Below are positions 8,372-16,851 of a stretch of 64,000 bases of DNA, in pieces. The stretch is taken from positions 1,612,001-1,676,000 of the forward strand of contig OZ241337.1 in NCBI GenBank assembly GCA_965200435.1, in the 5' to 3' direction. The notes under the pieces are model-generated. The model saw only the letters and a list, made by a program, of their open reading frames with translations, was not told the origin of the DNA and searched no databases. Source of the stretch: Bin75 sp965200435 (GTDB taxonomy: Bacteria > Nitrospirota > Nitrospiria > Nitrospirales > UBA8639). The translations under genes were made by a program, and so were the position numbers. How positions within the stretch are numbered: the first letter of the stretch is position 1; the number at the start of each line of letters is the position of its first letter.

Positions 8372-9887
8372 TTCGTGGAATAACTACAACGATCTCTATA
8401 TTCCGCGCGATGGTGTAGGCGCGGGCCATCTTACGATTGCGGGAAAGGACACCTTACTAAAGTTGCTGAATTCGCAACCATTAGCGGACACAGGTGAGGA
8501 ATTCCGAGATCACCACGGCATCCTAAAGGACGGCTCCATGGTACCGCTCCTGAAATGTGTCCGAATGGGCTCTGCCAATTATCGCTTGGATGAGAGAACC
8601 CGGTACGAAACGCGCCTCTTTCCCCATTATGTTTTGATTGGCGAATCCTTCATCAATTCCGGAGAAGCGAGGGTCCAAGCTATCCATTACCATTTTGAAA
8701 ATGTGCATTGCCTCGTAAACGGGTACAGGACGTTTGGGACCATTCATCCTCCGCGCGAAGAATTTAGGAAGATTCTCGAAGCCGACCATCAACAACACGA
8801 AAAGATCGCACAAAAGCATGATTGGGGAACACTGGAAATTGGGGACAATCCCATCCTGCTCTATTTCAGCGGGCTCTCGGAAATTGTGAAATGCAGTGCC
8901 CAAATCGGCTCTGTCGCAATGACCAGCCGTACCTCGCATGATAGGGGCAGCGGGGTGGGCATAAAAAACGAAATCACTGTTAGCCTCGAATTCATGGCCC
9001 CAACGACCGTTGCTGAAGCCTTTGCGTCGCTCAGCACTCTTCACAGCTTCTTTGAGTTGTGCCTCGGAAGACACCAGCGCTATCTGTGGATTGAAGCTGA
9101 GCTAGTGGAAGAGAAGGCAGAGACCGATGAACGCATAACCCCGCGCTTGGAAGTGTACTGGAGTTATTGTAATGAGCGAGTCTCAGGCGAAACCGACACC
9201 ACCCACTATGGCGACGTTCTTCTTGATCCCGGAACGCAAAAGGCAGAATTCGCCAAGGTTCTTTCGGGCTGGCTGGATAGTGCACCAAGCATGGGTGAAG
9301 CGCGAAGCAGGTTCGCCCATACTTTACATTCCGATTACTATGGGATAGATCGTATTGTCGGTGCAGCCAATATGTTTGATCTACTACCGGACACTCATGT
9401 CCCTTTAAAGAAAGAACCGGACAAGCAAACAAGGGACGCGGTGGAAGAGAGCCGCAAGCGATTTACAGCACTTCCCGACAGTTCTGCGAGACAGTCCATG
9501 CTTTCCGCATTAGGGCGCGTTGGGACAGCAAGCCTCCGCGACAAAATTTTCCACCGTGCTGACATACTGTCCAATACACACCATGAGAGATTTCCAGATT
9601 TGCATCTGCCCTGCAAGCAGGCAGTACTCTGTCGAAACCACTATGTTCATGGCAGCGAGGCAGCATTCAACTACAGAGAGGAATTCGAGGCATTCGCCTT
9701 CCTTACCGATACACTCGAATTCGTCTTTGCCGTGTCAGACCTCATCGAACTTGGTTGGGACTACAATGCTTGGTGCGAAAGACTTCCCTCGCCGAGTCAT
9801 ATTTTCGGATCGTACGTGGTTCACTACGAGAAGAACCTTCAGATGCTAAAGCAACTGCTCGAAGCGCAATCTGGAAAAGAGTGTTAA
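8352..9887 (+). CDS. ApeA-like anti-phage HEPN protein
   Basis: 511 residues. The N-terminal two thirds is a beta-rich region resembling the ApeA N-terminal domain. The C-terminal helical part carries the HEPN ribonuclease signature Rx4H as RNHYVH (residues 428-433) inside a long helix pair. ApeA proteins are single-gene anti-phage factors thought to act by RNA cleavage; that knowledge comes from the family, not this sequence. Here the gene starts inside the 3' end of a DUF5677-like gene (20-base overlap), an arrangement I do not recall for described ApeA systems. ATG at 8352 is taken because it keeps the overlap; ATG 8364 is also possible. Confidence 0.65.
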   Translation: MKNTMGNSWNNYNDLYIPRDGVGAGHLTIAGKDTLLKLLNSQPLADTGEEFRDHHGILKDGSMVPLLKCVRMGSANYRLDERTRYETRLFPHYVLIGESFINSGEARVQAIHYHFENVHCLVNGYRTFGTIHPPREEFRKILEADHQQHEKIAQKHDWGTLEIGDNPILLYFSGLSEIVKCSAQIGSVAMTSRTSHDRGSGVGIKNEITVSLEFMAPTTVAEAFASLSTLHSFFELCLGRHQRYLWIEAELVEEKAETDERITPRLEVYWSYCNERVSGETDTTHYGDVLLDPGTQKAEFAKVLSGWLDSAPSMGEARSRFAHTLHSDYYGIDRIVGAANMFDLLPDTHVPLKKEPDKQTRDAVEESRKRFTALPDSSARQSMLSALGRVGTASLRDKIFHRADILSNTHHERFPDLHLPCKQAVLCRNHYVHGSEAAFNYREEFEAFAFLTDTLEFVFAVSDLIELGWDYNAWCERLPSPSHIFGSYVVHYEKNLQMLKQLLEAQSGKEC

Positions 9888-10002
9888 GGTGATCCGCGTT
9901 CTGAAAAATTCGTTGCGGTCTCACGTTGCGGGGTGACTGATTCGCTAGGTTACTTGTCATGAAAGAGCGCGAGAAGAGCTTCGGTCTCTAAAGAACGATA
10001 AA

Positions 10003-10921
10003 GGGTCAGGTCTTTGATTTATGATTCGTGATGATGCTGCTAATAGTGGAGTAATGTAAGCCAAAATGGTTGCCCAATTCACGAAGCGTATACTCCCCAC
10101 TTAAGTATGCCTTTACAATCGCCTCGTTTCGGCTTTTAGTTTCACCCTCATAGACCGCTATCTTTTTGGGCAAAGGGCGTCTTTGGGAAGACGGTATTTC
10201 ATCGAGTTCCTTCTCACCATCAATTAACGCCTGCAAGCGTTCCACAAACTTATCATCCCCCAGGTAAATCTGATTTCTGAGTTGCGCCCAAGGAGACGGG
10301 CACCCGCTTCCCTCCGCAACAAACTGCTTGTAACGCTCAATGGCCTTCGACTTTCTTTGCCCAAAACTTGCCAGGAGCCATTCGGTCGTTAACCATGGAG
10401 GCGAACTCACTTGTCCGGTTGTGGCTCGGTAACTGCTCCAAGGCCACTCTTGTGGTGAGCTAACCATGCCCACACGAACGGGGTTCCTGACAATGTATCT
10501 CGCGAGTTCTAAGAGATAGGACTGTTTTTCTACAAAAATACCCGTATAACGCCCTTGAAAGACATGCCCTACTCGATTATGCACCCGGTTGAAGCTTTGG
10601 GTATAGACTCCGTTCAACTGCCGCATGCCTTTTGATAGATTCGCCTCCGGTGTTTCAATCAACAGGTGATAGTGATTATTCATAAGGCAATAGGCATGAC
10701 ATCGCCAATTAAATCGGTCACAAACCTTGCCTAATGTGACAAGGAACAGCTTGCGGTCACTCTCAGATTCATAGATATTCTCTCGCTGATCACCACGCGA
10801 GGTGACGTGATAAAGCGCACCAGCAAATTCTAAGCGAAGGGGTCTTGCCATAAATGAAATTGAACGATCTAAACTTGTGCTAGACTATCGGAACAATCTT
10901 CATCAATCAAAGACCTGACCC
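10003..10921. repeat. 17-bp inverted repeats bracketing a RAYT gene
   Basis: GGGTCAGGTCTTTGATT at 10003-10019 is repeated as its exact reverse complement at 10905-10921, enclosing the transposase gene. The left repeat contains the gene's stop codon. Such GGGTCAGGTCTTTG-type ends are typical of elements moved by REP-associated tyrosine transposases. After the right end ccatgacccc is repeated loosely (10921-10945). Confidence 0.85.
10006..10851 (-). CDS. REP-associated tyrosine transposase (RAYT, Y1 family)
   Basis: 281 residues. The N-terminal Y1 transposase fold is clear: MARPLRLEFAGALYHVTSRG opens the domain, CHAYCLMNNHYHLLIETP carries the HxH metal-binding motif (about residues 60-64), and a Tyr-containing helix follows around LLELARYIVRNPVRVG. 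The enzyme cuts and rejoins single-stranded DNA at hairpin repeats through a covalent tyrosine. A C-terminal helix-turn-helix (EYTLRELGNHFGLHYSTIS) is present, as in the longer members of the family. It lies between inverted repeats, stands alone, and looks intact. Confidence 0.92.
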   Translation of the reverse strand: MARPLRLEFAGALYHVTSRGDQRENIYESESDRKLFLVTLGKVCDRFNWRCHAYCLMNNHYHLLIETPEANLSKGMRQLNGVYTQSFNRVHNRVGHVFQGRYTGIFVEKQSYLLELARYIVRNPVRVGMVSSPQEWPWSSYRATTGQVSSPPWLTTEWLLASFGQRKSKAIERYKQFVAEGSGCPSPWAQLRNQIYLGDDKFVERLQALIDGEKELDEIPSSQRRPLPKKIAVYEGETKSRNEAIVKAYLSGEYTLRELGNHFGLHYSTISSIITNHKSKT

Positions 10922-10939
10922 CATGACCCCGATGACCCC

Positions 10940-11171
10940 ATGACCCCGAAGCGACCACGATACCCCATGCCGGATTTTGTCAGACAGGCTCTAGATGAAT
11001 GCGGCTTGATGGAAGCCTATCAAAAGCGCCCTGCGTATCAGCAGAATGACTACGTTGGTTGGATAATCCGCCAAGCGCCAGGAGACAAAAGAAAAACGGC
11101 TTCGTCAGATGCTGGAAGAGCTTGCAAGGGGCGGCGTCTACATGAAGATGAAACATCCGGCATCGGCATAG
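10940..11171 (+). pseudogene. frameshifted YdeI/OmdA-like gene
   Basis: The N-terminal part in one frame (MPDFVRQALDECGLMEAYQ, RPAYQQNDYVGWI) continues in the next frame as AKRQETKEKRLRQMLEELA, GGVYMKMKHPASA and a stop at 11171. Joined, they make a short YdeI/OmdA-type protein (bacteriocin-protection family). The frame changes near base 11070, consistent with loss of one base. The upstream frame continues past 11171 only as nonsense. The ATG lies directly behind the RAYT element's right repeat, so the element may have disturbed the promoter. Confidence 0.6.
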
Positions 11172-11260
11172 AAGAGCAAGGTATTCTCGATTCTCTCTAT
11201 CGGACTGGACTGATGACTTTTCCCCTTACCGGTTCGCCTGCGGTCTTCGCCCTTGGCTTA

Positions 11261-11290
11261 CCGACTCCCCTCAAGGGGGGAGTGAATCGG
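11261..11290. terminator. palindrome after tusA
   Basis: CTCCCC-TCAA-GGGGGG-type hairpin with flanking CCGA/TCGG pairs, immediately downstream of the minus-strand tusA stop. It lacks a clear T-run on either strand, so it may be a REP-like palindrome rather than a true terminator. Confidence 0.4.
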
Positions 11291-11296
11291 GAGAGG

Positions 11297-11542
11297 TTAT
11301 TTGGTCTTTTTTACGTAGACCTTGTACACCGTTTTGGGGTTCGTTGCTTCTTCTTCGAGGCCGACCCATTCGTGGCCGGTGGTTTGGCACCAGGCGGGCA
11401 TGTCTTTTTTGATCCCTTCGTCATCGGAGAGGACTTCGAGGACCTGGCCAGTGGTGAGTTCCTTGATTTTCTTGGAGGTGAGAATAATGGGCATGGGGCA
11501 AAAGTACCCCAGCGTATCGAGTGTGACGTCGGATTGGACCAT
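11297..11542 (-). CDS. tusA: TusA-family sulfur carrier protein
   Basis: 81 residues, the normal size of TusA/SirA proteins. The persulfide-carrying Cys lies in the family motif LGYFCPMPI (Cys15, Pro16), followed by the long helix LTSKKIKELTTGQVLEVLSD. A later Cys (about 53) precedes TTGHEW, the usual end of the fold. These proteins receive sulfur as a persulfide and pass it on in the cytoplasm for tRNA thiolation, molybdenum cofactor or dissimilatory sulfur metabolism. A DsrE2-like gene lies 102 bases upstream on the same strand, a partnership common in sulfur-oxidising and thiol-handling gene sets. Confidence 0.9.
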   Translation of the reverse strand: MVQSDVTLDTLGYFCPMPIILTSKKIKELTTGQVLEVLSDDEGIKKDMPAWCQTTGHEWVGLEEEATNPKTVYKVYVKKTK

Positions 11543-11644
11543 GTGATGACTTTCTTGTTTGCCTCTTCATTCAGCCTTGCACGCTTTTCCCTCACCCTGC
11601 CATCTCCCGGGAGAGCGGAAAACTGGGACAGAAGGCTGCCTTGC

Positions 11645-12178
11645 TCAAATAAACAAATTCACGGAGCCGTCTTTGGCTTCCGCGAGGTAGGTTGAGACGC
11701 CGGCGAGTTGGTCGACGCCATCGATCAACGTTTCCTTTGAAATGCCGAGCAATCCCAACGTGGTGGTACAGGCGATCATTTTGACGCCCAGATCCTGCGC
11801 AGTTTCTATCAGTTCCGGCACCCCGGGCATATGATTGTCTCGCATGACCTTTTTCATCATCGTGGCACCCAACCCACCAAAGTTGAATCTCGAAAGAGGC
11901 AGGCCCGTAGCTCCTCCCTGGTTGAGCCAGCCAAAAGCCTTCCGCAGCAGATCCTTGGCAGAGCTTGTCGCCCCGGGTTTGCGAATGACGTTCAGCCCCC
12001 AGAATGTAAAGAACATGGTCACGTGCATGCCCATGGCTGCGGCACCGGTGGCAATGATGAAGGCGGCCATGGCTTTATCCATATCTCCGCTCAGGAGCAC
12101 GATGGTCACCCGTTCCGGTTTGCATTCTTGAAGTTCGGCAAGAGTCACGGCTGGTTGGACTTGGGTCATTGTCGTCAT
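11645..12178 (-). CDS. DsrE2-like sulfur-relay protein
   Basis: 177 residues from ATG 12178 (MTTMTQVQPAV); a TTG at 12211 would add 11 residues. It belongs to the DsrE/DsrF/DsrE2 family: ERVTIVLLSGDMDKAMAAFI forms the first strand and helix, AMGMHVTMFFTFWGLN the second, and IACTTTLGLLGIS (about residue 145) holds the conserved Cys expected to carry a persulfide. The hydrophobic GAAAMGMHVTMFFTFWGL stretch is typical of the DsrE2 branch, which is membrane-associated. Its neighbour tusA, on the same strand, is the usual exchange partner. I infer sulfur trafficking between the two. Confidence 0.85.
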   Translation of the reverse strand: MTTMTQVQPAVTLAELQECKPERVTIVLLSGDMDKAMAAFIIATGAAAMGMHVTMFFTFWGLNVIRKPGATSSAKDLLRKAFGWLNQGGATGLPLSRFNFGGLGATMMKKVMRDNHMPGVPELIETAQDLGVKMIACTTTLGLLGISKETLIDGVDQLAGVSTYLAEAKDGSVNLFI

Positions 12179-12274
12179 GGGGGCACCCGTTCTGATCTGG
12201 TGGAGGATCAACGTTCACAAACAGGAAAGCCAATAATGAGTTTTATCTCACCTTTTTGAGGTTGTCAACAAAAC

Positions 12275-13207
12275 ATGATTGCAGTAAACAGGGATATGGC
12301 TGGCATTGTCGAGAGTATCCCCAATTTTAGTGAGGGCCGCAATTCGGGTATCATCGAGCAACTCAACAACGCCCTTGTTTCGGTCCAAGGAGTGGCCCTG
12401 CTTGACCAGCATCGGGATGTGGACCATCATCGTTGTGTCCTGACCGTTGCTGGCTCCGTTGAATCGATGGAGACCGCCGCGTGTTCGGTGGTTGCCAAGG
12501 CTTCGGAATTGATCGACCTGAAGCATCACGCAGGCCGGCACCCTCGTCTCGGAGCCTGTGACGTCCTGCCGTTCGTTCCCTTGTCAGGCTCGACGATGGA
12601 GCAATGCATCCGGCTCGCGCATCGGGTCGGGACGCGAATCGGGCGGGAATTGCGGATACCGGTTTTTCTGTATGAGGAAGCCTGCGCTCGACCCTTTCGC
12701 CGGCGATTGGAACAGATCCGGAAAGGTGGGTTGGAGGCGCTGAGGAAGCGAATGGCCATCGACCGCGCGTGGACGCCGGATTTCGGTCCGGCTGAGCCGC
12801 ACCCCACGGCCGGCGTGATTGCGGTTGGGGCCCGTTATCCGCTCATTGCCTTCAACGTGGTGTTGCAGAGTCACGATGTATCCTTGGCACGGGATATCGC
12901 CAGGAGGATCCGCGCGTCGAACGGCGGGTTACCGGCCGTCAAGGCTATCGGGCTGGAACTGAAAAGTCAGGGGTGTGTCCAGGTGTCGATGAATCTCACC
13001 GACTATTGCCAAACGCCTCTTCACGTGGCGTTCGATGCCGTGAAGCGAGCTGCGGCCCTCAAAGGCGTTGCCGTGGCGAAGGGCGAGTTGGTGGGGTTGA
13101 TCCCTCAAGAGGCCTTTGCGCAGACCGAGGGATACGATCTTCCGGTTGATTCCTTGACCCAAGCGCACACCCTGGAACATCGACTCGGACAATGGAGGTT
13201 GGGGTAA
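12275..13207 (+). CDS. ftcD: glutamate formimidoyltransferase
   Basis: 310 residues, the length of a stand-alone formiminotransferase. The N-terminal signature GIVESIPNFSEGRNSG matches the family start. DQHRDVDHHRCVLTVAG, LKHHAGRHPRLGACDVLPFVP and NLTDYCQTPLHVAFD follow in order, covering both halves of the folate-binding fold. The enzyme moves the formimino group of formiminoglutamate (from histidine breakdown) to tetrahydrofolate. No other hut genes lie in the window. It is divergent from dsrE2 with 96 bases between the start codons. An ergothioneine/histidine link with the locus at 14-20 kb is conceivable but purely positional. Confidence 0.92.
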   Translation: MIAVNRDMAGIVESIPNFSEGRNSGIIEQLNNALVSVQGVALLDQHRDVDHHRCVLTVAGSVESMETAACSVVAKASELIDLKHHAGRHPRLGACDVLPFVPLSGSTMEQCIRLAHRVGTRIGRELRIPVFLYEEACARPFRRRLEQIRKGGLEALRKRMAIDRAWTPDFGPAEPHPTAGVIAVGARYPLIAFNVVLQSHDVSLARDIARRIRASNGGLPAVKAIGLELKSQGCVQVSMNLTDYCQTPLHVAFDAVKRAAALKGVAVAKGELVGLIPQEAFAQTEGYDLPVDSLTQAHTLEHRLGQWRLG

Positions 13208-13297
13208 GACGTGGCAAGGGTGAAAAGGCCCTGGGCATGATGGCCTCCCCACGGGATCTTCTTTTTATGACCCAAGGATACGTAAAGGTTGCAGACG

Positions 13298-14104
13298 ATG
13301 AAACAGTTTGCTCAACGGCTGGTCAATGCACCAAGTTTTGAATGCGTGATTATCGCGCTCATTATCGGGAATGGGGCGTTGTTGGGCATGGAGACGTCTC
13401 CTGACTTGGTCCGCCGATACGGCGAATGGATGGATTTGGGGAACCAAGCGGTGCTGGCCGCATTCATTCTCGAAGCCCTGCTGAAGATGGTTGCCGTGGC
13501 CCCGCAGATCGACCGGTATTTTCGGGACGGATGGAACGTCTTTGATTTTTCGGTGATTGCGTTCTCGCTGGTTCCCGTAACCGGCGAGTACGCCATGATC
13601 GCCAGGCTCGCCCGGTTATTGCGAGTCCTGCGGTTGATTTCCACGATTCAGGAACTGCGGTTGATCGTTTCGACGCTCGTGCGCTCGCTCCCGAGCATGG
13701 GACACGTCATGCTCCTGATGAGCATCATCTTTTATATCTATGCGATTACGGGCTACCAACTGTTTCACGAACACGATCCCGCCCATTGGGGGAACTTGGG
13801 AGTCTCCCTGTTGTCCTTGTTTCAGGTCGTGACGCTGGAGGGATGGACGGACATTATGGATACCGCCCTGGAACTGTATCCGCTGGCCTGGATCTATTTC
13901 GTCAGCTTCGTGGTGCTTGGCACGTTTGTGGTGGTCAATCTTTTTATCGCGGTGGTCATTAACAACCTGGAAGAAGCCAAGGTCGAGCGCCTTCGAGAAT
14001 TGGATCTGCCGGTATCGCGGGAAGAAATTTTGCACGATCTTCGCTCAACCCAGAAAGCCTTACGCCGTTTGGAGGAACGCCTGGAACGCCACCGTGAGAT
14101 CTAA
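13298..14104 (+). CDS. single-domain voltage-gated cation channel, Ca-type filter
   Basis: About 268 residues from ATG 13298 (TTG 13289 adds three). It has the plan of a bacterial NaChBac-type channel that assembles as a tetramer: S1-S3 helices, an S4 sensor with Arg every third position (ARLARLLRVLR, Arg 106, 109, 112 and 115 counted from TTG 13289), S5, pore loop and S6 (VVLGTFVVVNLFIAVVINN). A cytoplasmic coiled coil ends the protein. The filter reads TLEGWTD (182-188). Sodium channels of this group usually have TLESW; the Gly at this position is described in CavMr, a calcium-selective bacterial channel, so calcium permeation is a reasonable guess. The TAA stop lies within the 4-bp duplication of a MITE-A insertion. 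Confidence 0.88.
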   Translation: MKQFAQRLVNAPSFECVIIALIIGNGALLGMETSPDLVRRYGEWMDLGNQAVLAAFILEALLKMVAVAPQIDRYFRDGWNVFDFSVIAFSLVPVTGEYAMIARLARLLRVLRLISTIQELRLIVSTLVRSLPSMGHVMLLMSIIFYIYAITGYQLFHEHDPAHWGNLGVSLLSLFQVVTLEGWTDIMDTALELYPLAWIYFVSFVVLGTFVVVNLFIAVVINNLEEAKVERLRELDLPVSREEILHDLRSTQKALRRLEERLERHREI

Positions 14105-14245
14105 GGAACTTCTGATTTGTTGTGATAGCGGGATGTAGGGCAAGGCGTCCCGGAGCGAAACCCGAGGCTTCTCAGAGAGAGAGGTAAGGGTTGAGCGAGG
14201 ACACCACGCAGCCATACGCCCGATCGTGCATGAAATCAGAGGTTC
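14105..14245 (+). mobile_element. MITE-A copy 1
   Basis: 141-bp non-coding element with terminal inverted repeats (GGAACTTCTGATTT at the left, AAATCAGAGGTTCC at the right), flanked by exact CTAA duplications at 14101-14104 and 14246-14249. The left duplication includes the stop codon of the ion-channel gene. Orientation is set by the internal GAGAGAGGT...GAGCGAGGA strand. It has four sister copies in this window. Confidence 0.9.
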
Positions 14246-14267
14246 CCTAACGGCATCCGCGCATGGG

Positions 14268-15368
14268 CTACGAGGATCCGAACCGTTGTGTAATCATCGA
14301 AACGCCCTTCTGAAACTCCCATTGATTCATGGTCGAAGACCATGACAGTCGAATCGCAGGTGCATCGCCCTCAGGATAATCCACAAAGGGTTTCACGATA
14401 ATTTCCGCTTCGGATGCAAGCCGTTTGGCAAATTCTCCATGATCCAGGTCATCGGTTCCTTTGAAGGTGAGGATGCCGGGAACATGGGGTCCCTGCCATT
14501 CCAAAAAACGACAATTCGGATGCCCGCCCAGCAGTTCCTTGGCCATTTCCCGCAAGACCCGCTGTGGTTCTGCGTCGATTCCGCGTCGATGTCGTTGTTC
14601 GCAGGCTTCGGCGAGTCCCGACATGAGCCCGATATTGTGCGTCCCGATTTCAAATGGTGATCCTGGCGACTCGCCATGTTGTTCTCCTTCGATCCAGCGG
14701 TAACGGGGATGCGTAAAAAAACTCCCACGTATAACCATCGCCCCCGTGCCGAGAGGACCTTCACACCACTTGTGCCCGGCAAAAAAATAACCGTCGAAAT
14801 CGAGCGCATTCAGGTCAACGGGGATATGCCCGACGGCTTGTGCCCCGTCGATGATGACCAGACACTGTCGGACCCTGGCCAATGACGCCACGTCATGGAC
14901 TGGGAAGACTCGCCCGTCAACGTGTGACACGTGGCTTATCACGATGGCTTTGACGCCGGGCTCGTTGAAGCGTTCTTCCAGTGTATGCAGGAACGTTTGC
15001 AGGGCCGTAGGCCTGACCGCGTGAACACGGATGCCTTCACGTTCGAGCGCACGAAGTTGTCTGGTGATGGAAGGATTTTCGTGCGTGGTGGTGAGAATGG
15101 TATCGCCCGGTTCCCATTTCAAGGAAGAGAGCGCGAGATAATGCGCGGTGGATGCATTGGTGGTGAACGCGATGGTCGAAGGATCACTGACGTGTAACAG
15201 GGCGGCAACTTTGTGCCGGCAATCACGAAGCTTGCGGAGATACCACTCGATACCGGCGTCCGAATACAAATAGCGTTTGAATTCAGTCAGCGTCCGTTCA
15301 ACTTCTTTCTCAGCTTCGGCAAGCGTCGGGCACAGGGCTGCGGCATTCAGGTAGATCATGAGAGCCAA
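14268..15368 (-). CDS. egtE: EgtE-like PLP-dependent C-S lyase (class V aminotransferase fold)
   Basis: About 364-367 residues. Class V aminotransferase fold: an AFTTNASTAHYLAL cofactor-phosphate region, an LVIIDGAQAVGHIPVDL Asp that contacts the pyridine nitrogen, and the Schiff-base Lys in FAGHKWCEG (about residue 197). In ergothioneine synthesis EgtE cleaves the sulfoxide intermediate to give ergothioneine, pyruvate and ammonia. The assignment depends mainly on its position directly behind egtD: a TTG start at 15368 abuts the egtD stop, and ATG 15359 is equally possible and gives MIYLNAAALCPT, a more typical start. A cysteine desulfurase relative (Csd/isopenicillin epimerase-like) cannot be excluded by motif alone. 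Confidence 0.78.
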   Translation of the reverse strand: MALMIYLNAAALCPTLAEAEKEVERTLTEFKRYLYSDAGIEWYLRKLRDCRHKVAALLHVSDPSTIAFTTNASTAHYLALSSLKWEPGDTILTTTHENPSITRQLRALEREGIRVHAVRPTALQTFLHTLEERFNEPGVKAIVISHVSHVDGRVFPVHDVASLARVRQCLVIIDGAQAVGHIPVDLNALDFDGYFFAGHKWCEGPLGTGAMVIRGSFFTHPRYRWIEGEQHGESPGSPFEIGTHNIGLMSGLAEACEQRHRRGIDAEPQRVLREMAKELLGGHPNCRFLEWQGPHVPGILTFKGTDDLDHGEFAKRLASEAEIIVKPFVDYPEGDAPAIRLSWSSTMNQWEFQKGVSMITQRFGSS

Positions 15369-16352
15369 TCAGCCGGAAGGCTTTTGGGCCAAGGCGAGAC
15401 CGTGCAAGTGGTGAGGATCGGTATACCAGGCAACCGGGCTGAATCCGGCGCGGGTCAAAAGGGCTTCCACGTGGTGGTATGTATATTTCGTACTGATCTC
15501 CGTGAGAATCTCTTCCCCTTCTTCGAGCCGAAGGGTCAACTCCAATTGGGGAATAGGAATCACTTGCTTGCGAACAGATCGAAGGTGCATTTCAATCCGG
15601 TGCTCGGAGTGATTGAACCGGGCCACGTGATCAAAGGCGTCGGGATCGAATTCGGCTTCGATCACGGGCTGTAACGCCCGCAGCACGTTCTTGTTGAAGG
15701 CGGCGGTGACCCCGGCTGAATCGTTATACGCGGCTTCCAGGCGATCCACGTCGGTGATGAGTTGAATCCCAAGGAGAAAAAAATCTCCGTGATCCATTTC
15801 ATCGGCGACCGACGACAGAAATGCCGGAGCCGCTTCAGGCCCCAAGTTGCCGATCGTTCCGCCTAAAAACATGACCAGACGTCTGCCGCCTTGCGGAATG
15901 TGCGTCAAGTGGGCCAGAAAATCTCCCACGACACCGTGAACCTGGAGCCCTTCGTATTCCTCGACGAGTTCTTGCGCAACCCGTCGTACGATGCTTTCGC
16001 TGAAGTCAAACGGAACATAGAAGCGGAGTCGCCGCGCCCGGGCCATGGCGTCCAACACCACCCTGGTTTTGGTTGCGGCTCCCGAACCTAATTCCACCAA
16101 TTCGTCGGCATCGGTGCGGGTGACCACGTCATCGGCCACGGTTTTCAGCAATTCGTGTTCCGTGCGCGTCTGGTAGTATTCCGGCAGTTCGCAGATCCGT
16201 TCAAACAGTTCAGAACCCTGTTCATCATAAAAATACTTAGTGGGGAGCCTCCGTGGAGTCGAAAGCAGTCCCGCGCGAATTTCTTCCCTGACGGCGCCGG
16301 GATCCTGGTTGTTCAAGTGTACGTCAATGAGCACATTGGATGGACCAAACAT
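15369..16352 (-). CDS. egtD: L-histidine N-alpha-methyltransferase
   Basis: 327 residues, the standard EgtD length. It makes hercynine by adding three methyl groups from S-adenosylmethionine to the alpha-amino group of histidine. Landmarks in order: LPTKYFYDEQGSELFERICELPEYYQTRTE (family N-terminus; written here as segments of one stretch at about 36-66), ELVELGSGAATKTRVVLDA (SAM-binding loop, about 85-103), FLGGTIGNLGP, and RIEMHLRS. The stop is followed immediately by the EgtE-like start, so the two are one operon. A MITE-B element lies 112 bases upstream, between this gene and the transporter fusion gene on the same strand. Confidence 0.95.
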   Translation of the reverse strand: MFGPSNVLIDVHLNNQDPGAVREEIRAGLLSTPRRLPTKYFYDEQGSELFERICELPEYYQTRTEHELLKTVADDVVTRTDADELVELGSGAATKTRVVLDAMARARRLRFYVPFDFSESIVRRVAQELVEEYEGLQVHGVVGDFLAHLTHIPQGGRRLVMFLGGTIGNLGPEAAPAFLSSVADEMDHGDFFLLGIQLITDVDRLEAAYNDSAGVTAAFNKNVLRALQPVIEAEFDPDAFDHVARFNHSEHRIEMHLRSVRKQVIPIPQLELTLRLEEGEEILTEISTKYTYHHVEALLTRAGFSPVAWYTDPHHLHGLALAQKPSG

Positions 16353-16464
16353 AAACAGGCATTTCTATCGTGAAAAAGGATGACAGATAACGTCATTGAG
16401 AGGAGTCCAACCGCGGAGCCCGCACTGTAACGAGTCGCCCTCATTTGTGCAAGGAGTCAGACGC

Positions 16465-16851
16465 GGGGATGATGTCTGTAACTTGACCAAGGTCTTCATG
16501 GCCTGACTGTCCCCCGACCACGTGTCCCCTTTATGCCGGATTACGCGACGATAATCCGACCTGCCCGCCTGACCTGAGTGCCCCCAACCCCCTCAATCCC
16601 CCTTATCAGGGGGACGTGGCCGGGCTTTGTTGTCGGTCGGGTTCGCCGCAGGCGTCACCCGACACTGCTCACAGACAGGCCTGCCAAGTTAGGGAACCCC
16701 TGATTGAGTGCACGATCGGGCGCATGGCGGCGTGGTGTCCTCGCTCACCCCTCACCTCTCTCTCTGATACGCTTCGGGTTTCGCTCCGGGACGCCTTGCC
16801 CTGCATCCCGCTATCACACGAAATCAGAGGTTCCTTAGCGATCTCATTCCC
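16465..16851 (-). mobile_element. MITE-B copy 1, carrying a nested MITE-A
   Basis: Starts GGGGATGATGTCTGTAACTTG at 16465 and ends ...CTCATTCCC at 16851, flanked by exact 8-bp duplications TCAGACGC (16457-16464 and 16852-16859). Without the nested element it is about 241 bp. The inner sequence matches 46339-46580 in inverse orientation over its whole length with scattered differences. The right duplication contains the stop codon of the transporter fusion gene, so the insertion left that reading frame intact. No ORF is seen inside. It separates the transporter genes from egtD. Confidence 0.85.
16693..16834 (-). mobile_element. MITE-A copy 2, inserted in MITE-B
   Basis: 142 bp, reversed relative to copy 1. 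Ends are GGAACCCCTGATT and AATCAGAGGTTCC with exact TTAG duplications (16689-16692 and 16835-16838). Removing it and one TTAG rejoins GCCAAGTTAG to CGATCTCATTCCC, restoring the terminal repeat of MITE-B. It is therefore the younger insertion. Confidence 0.9.
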
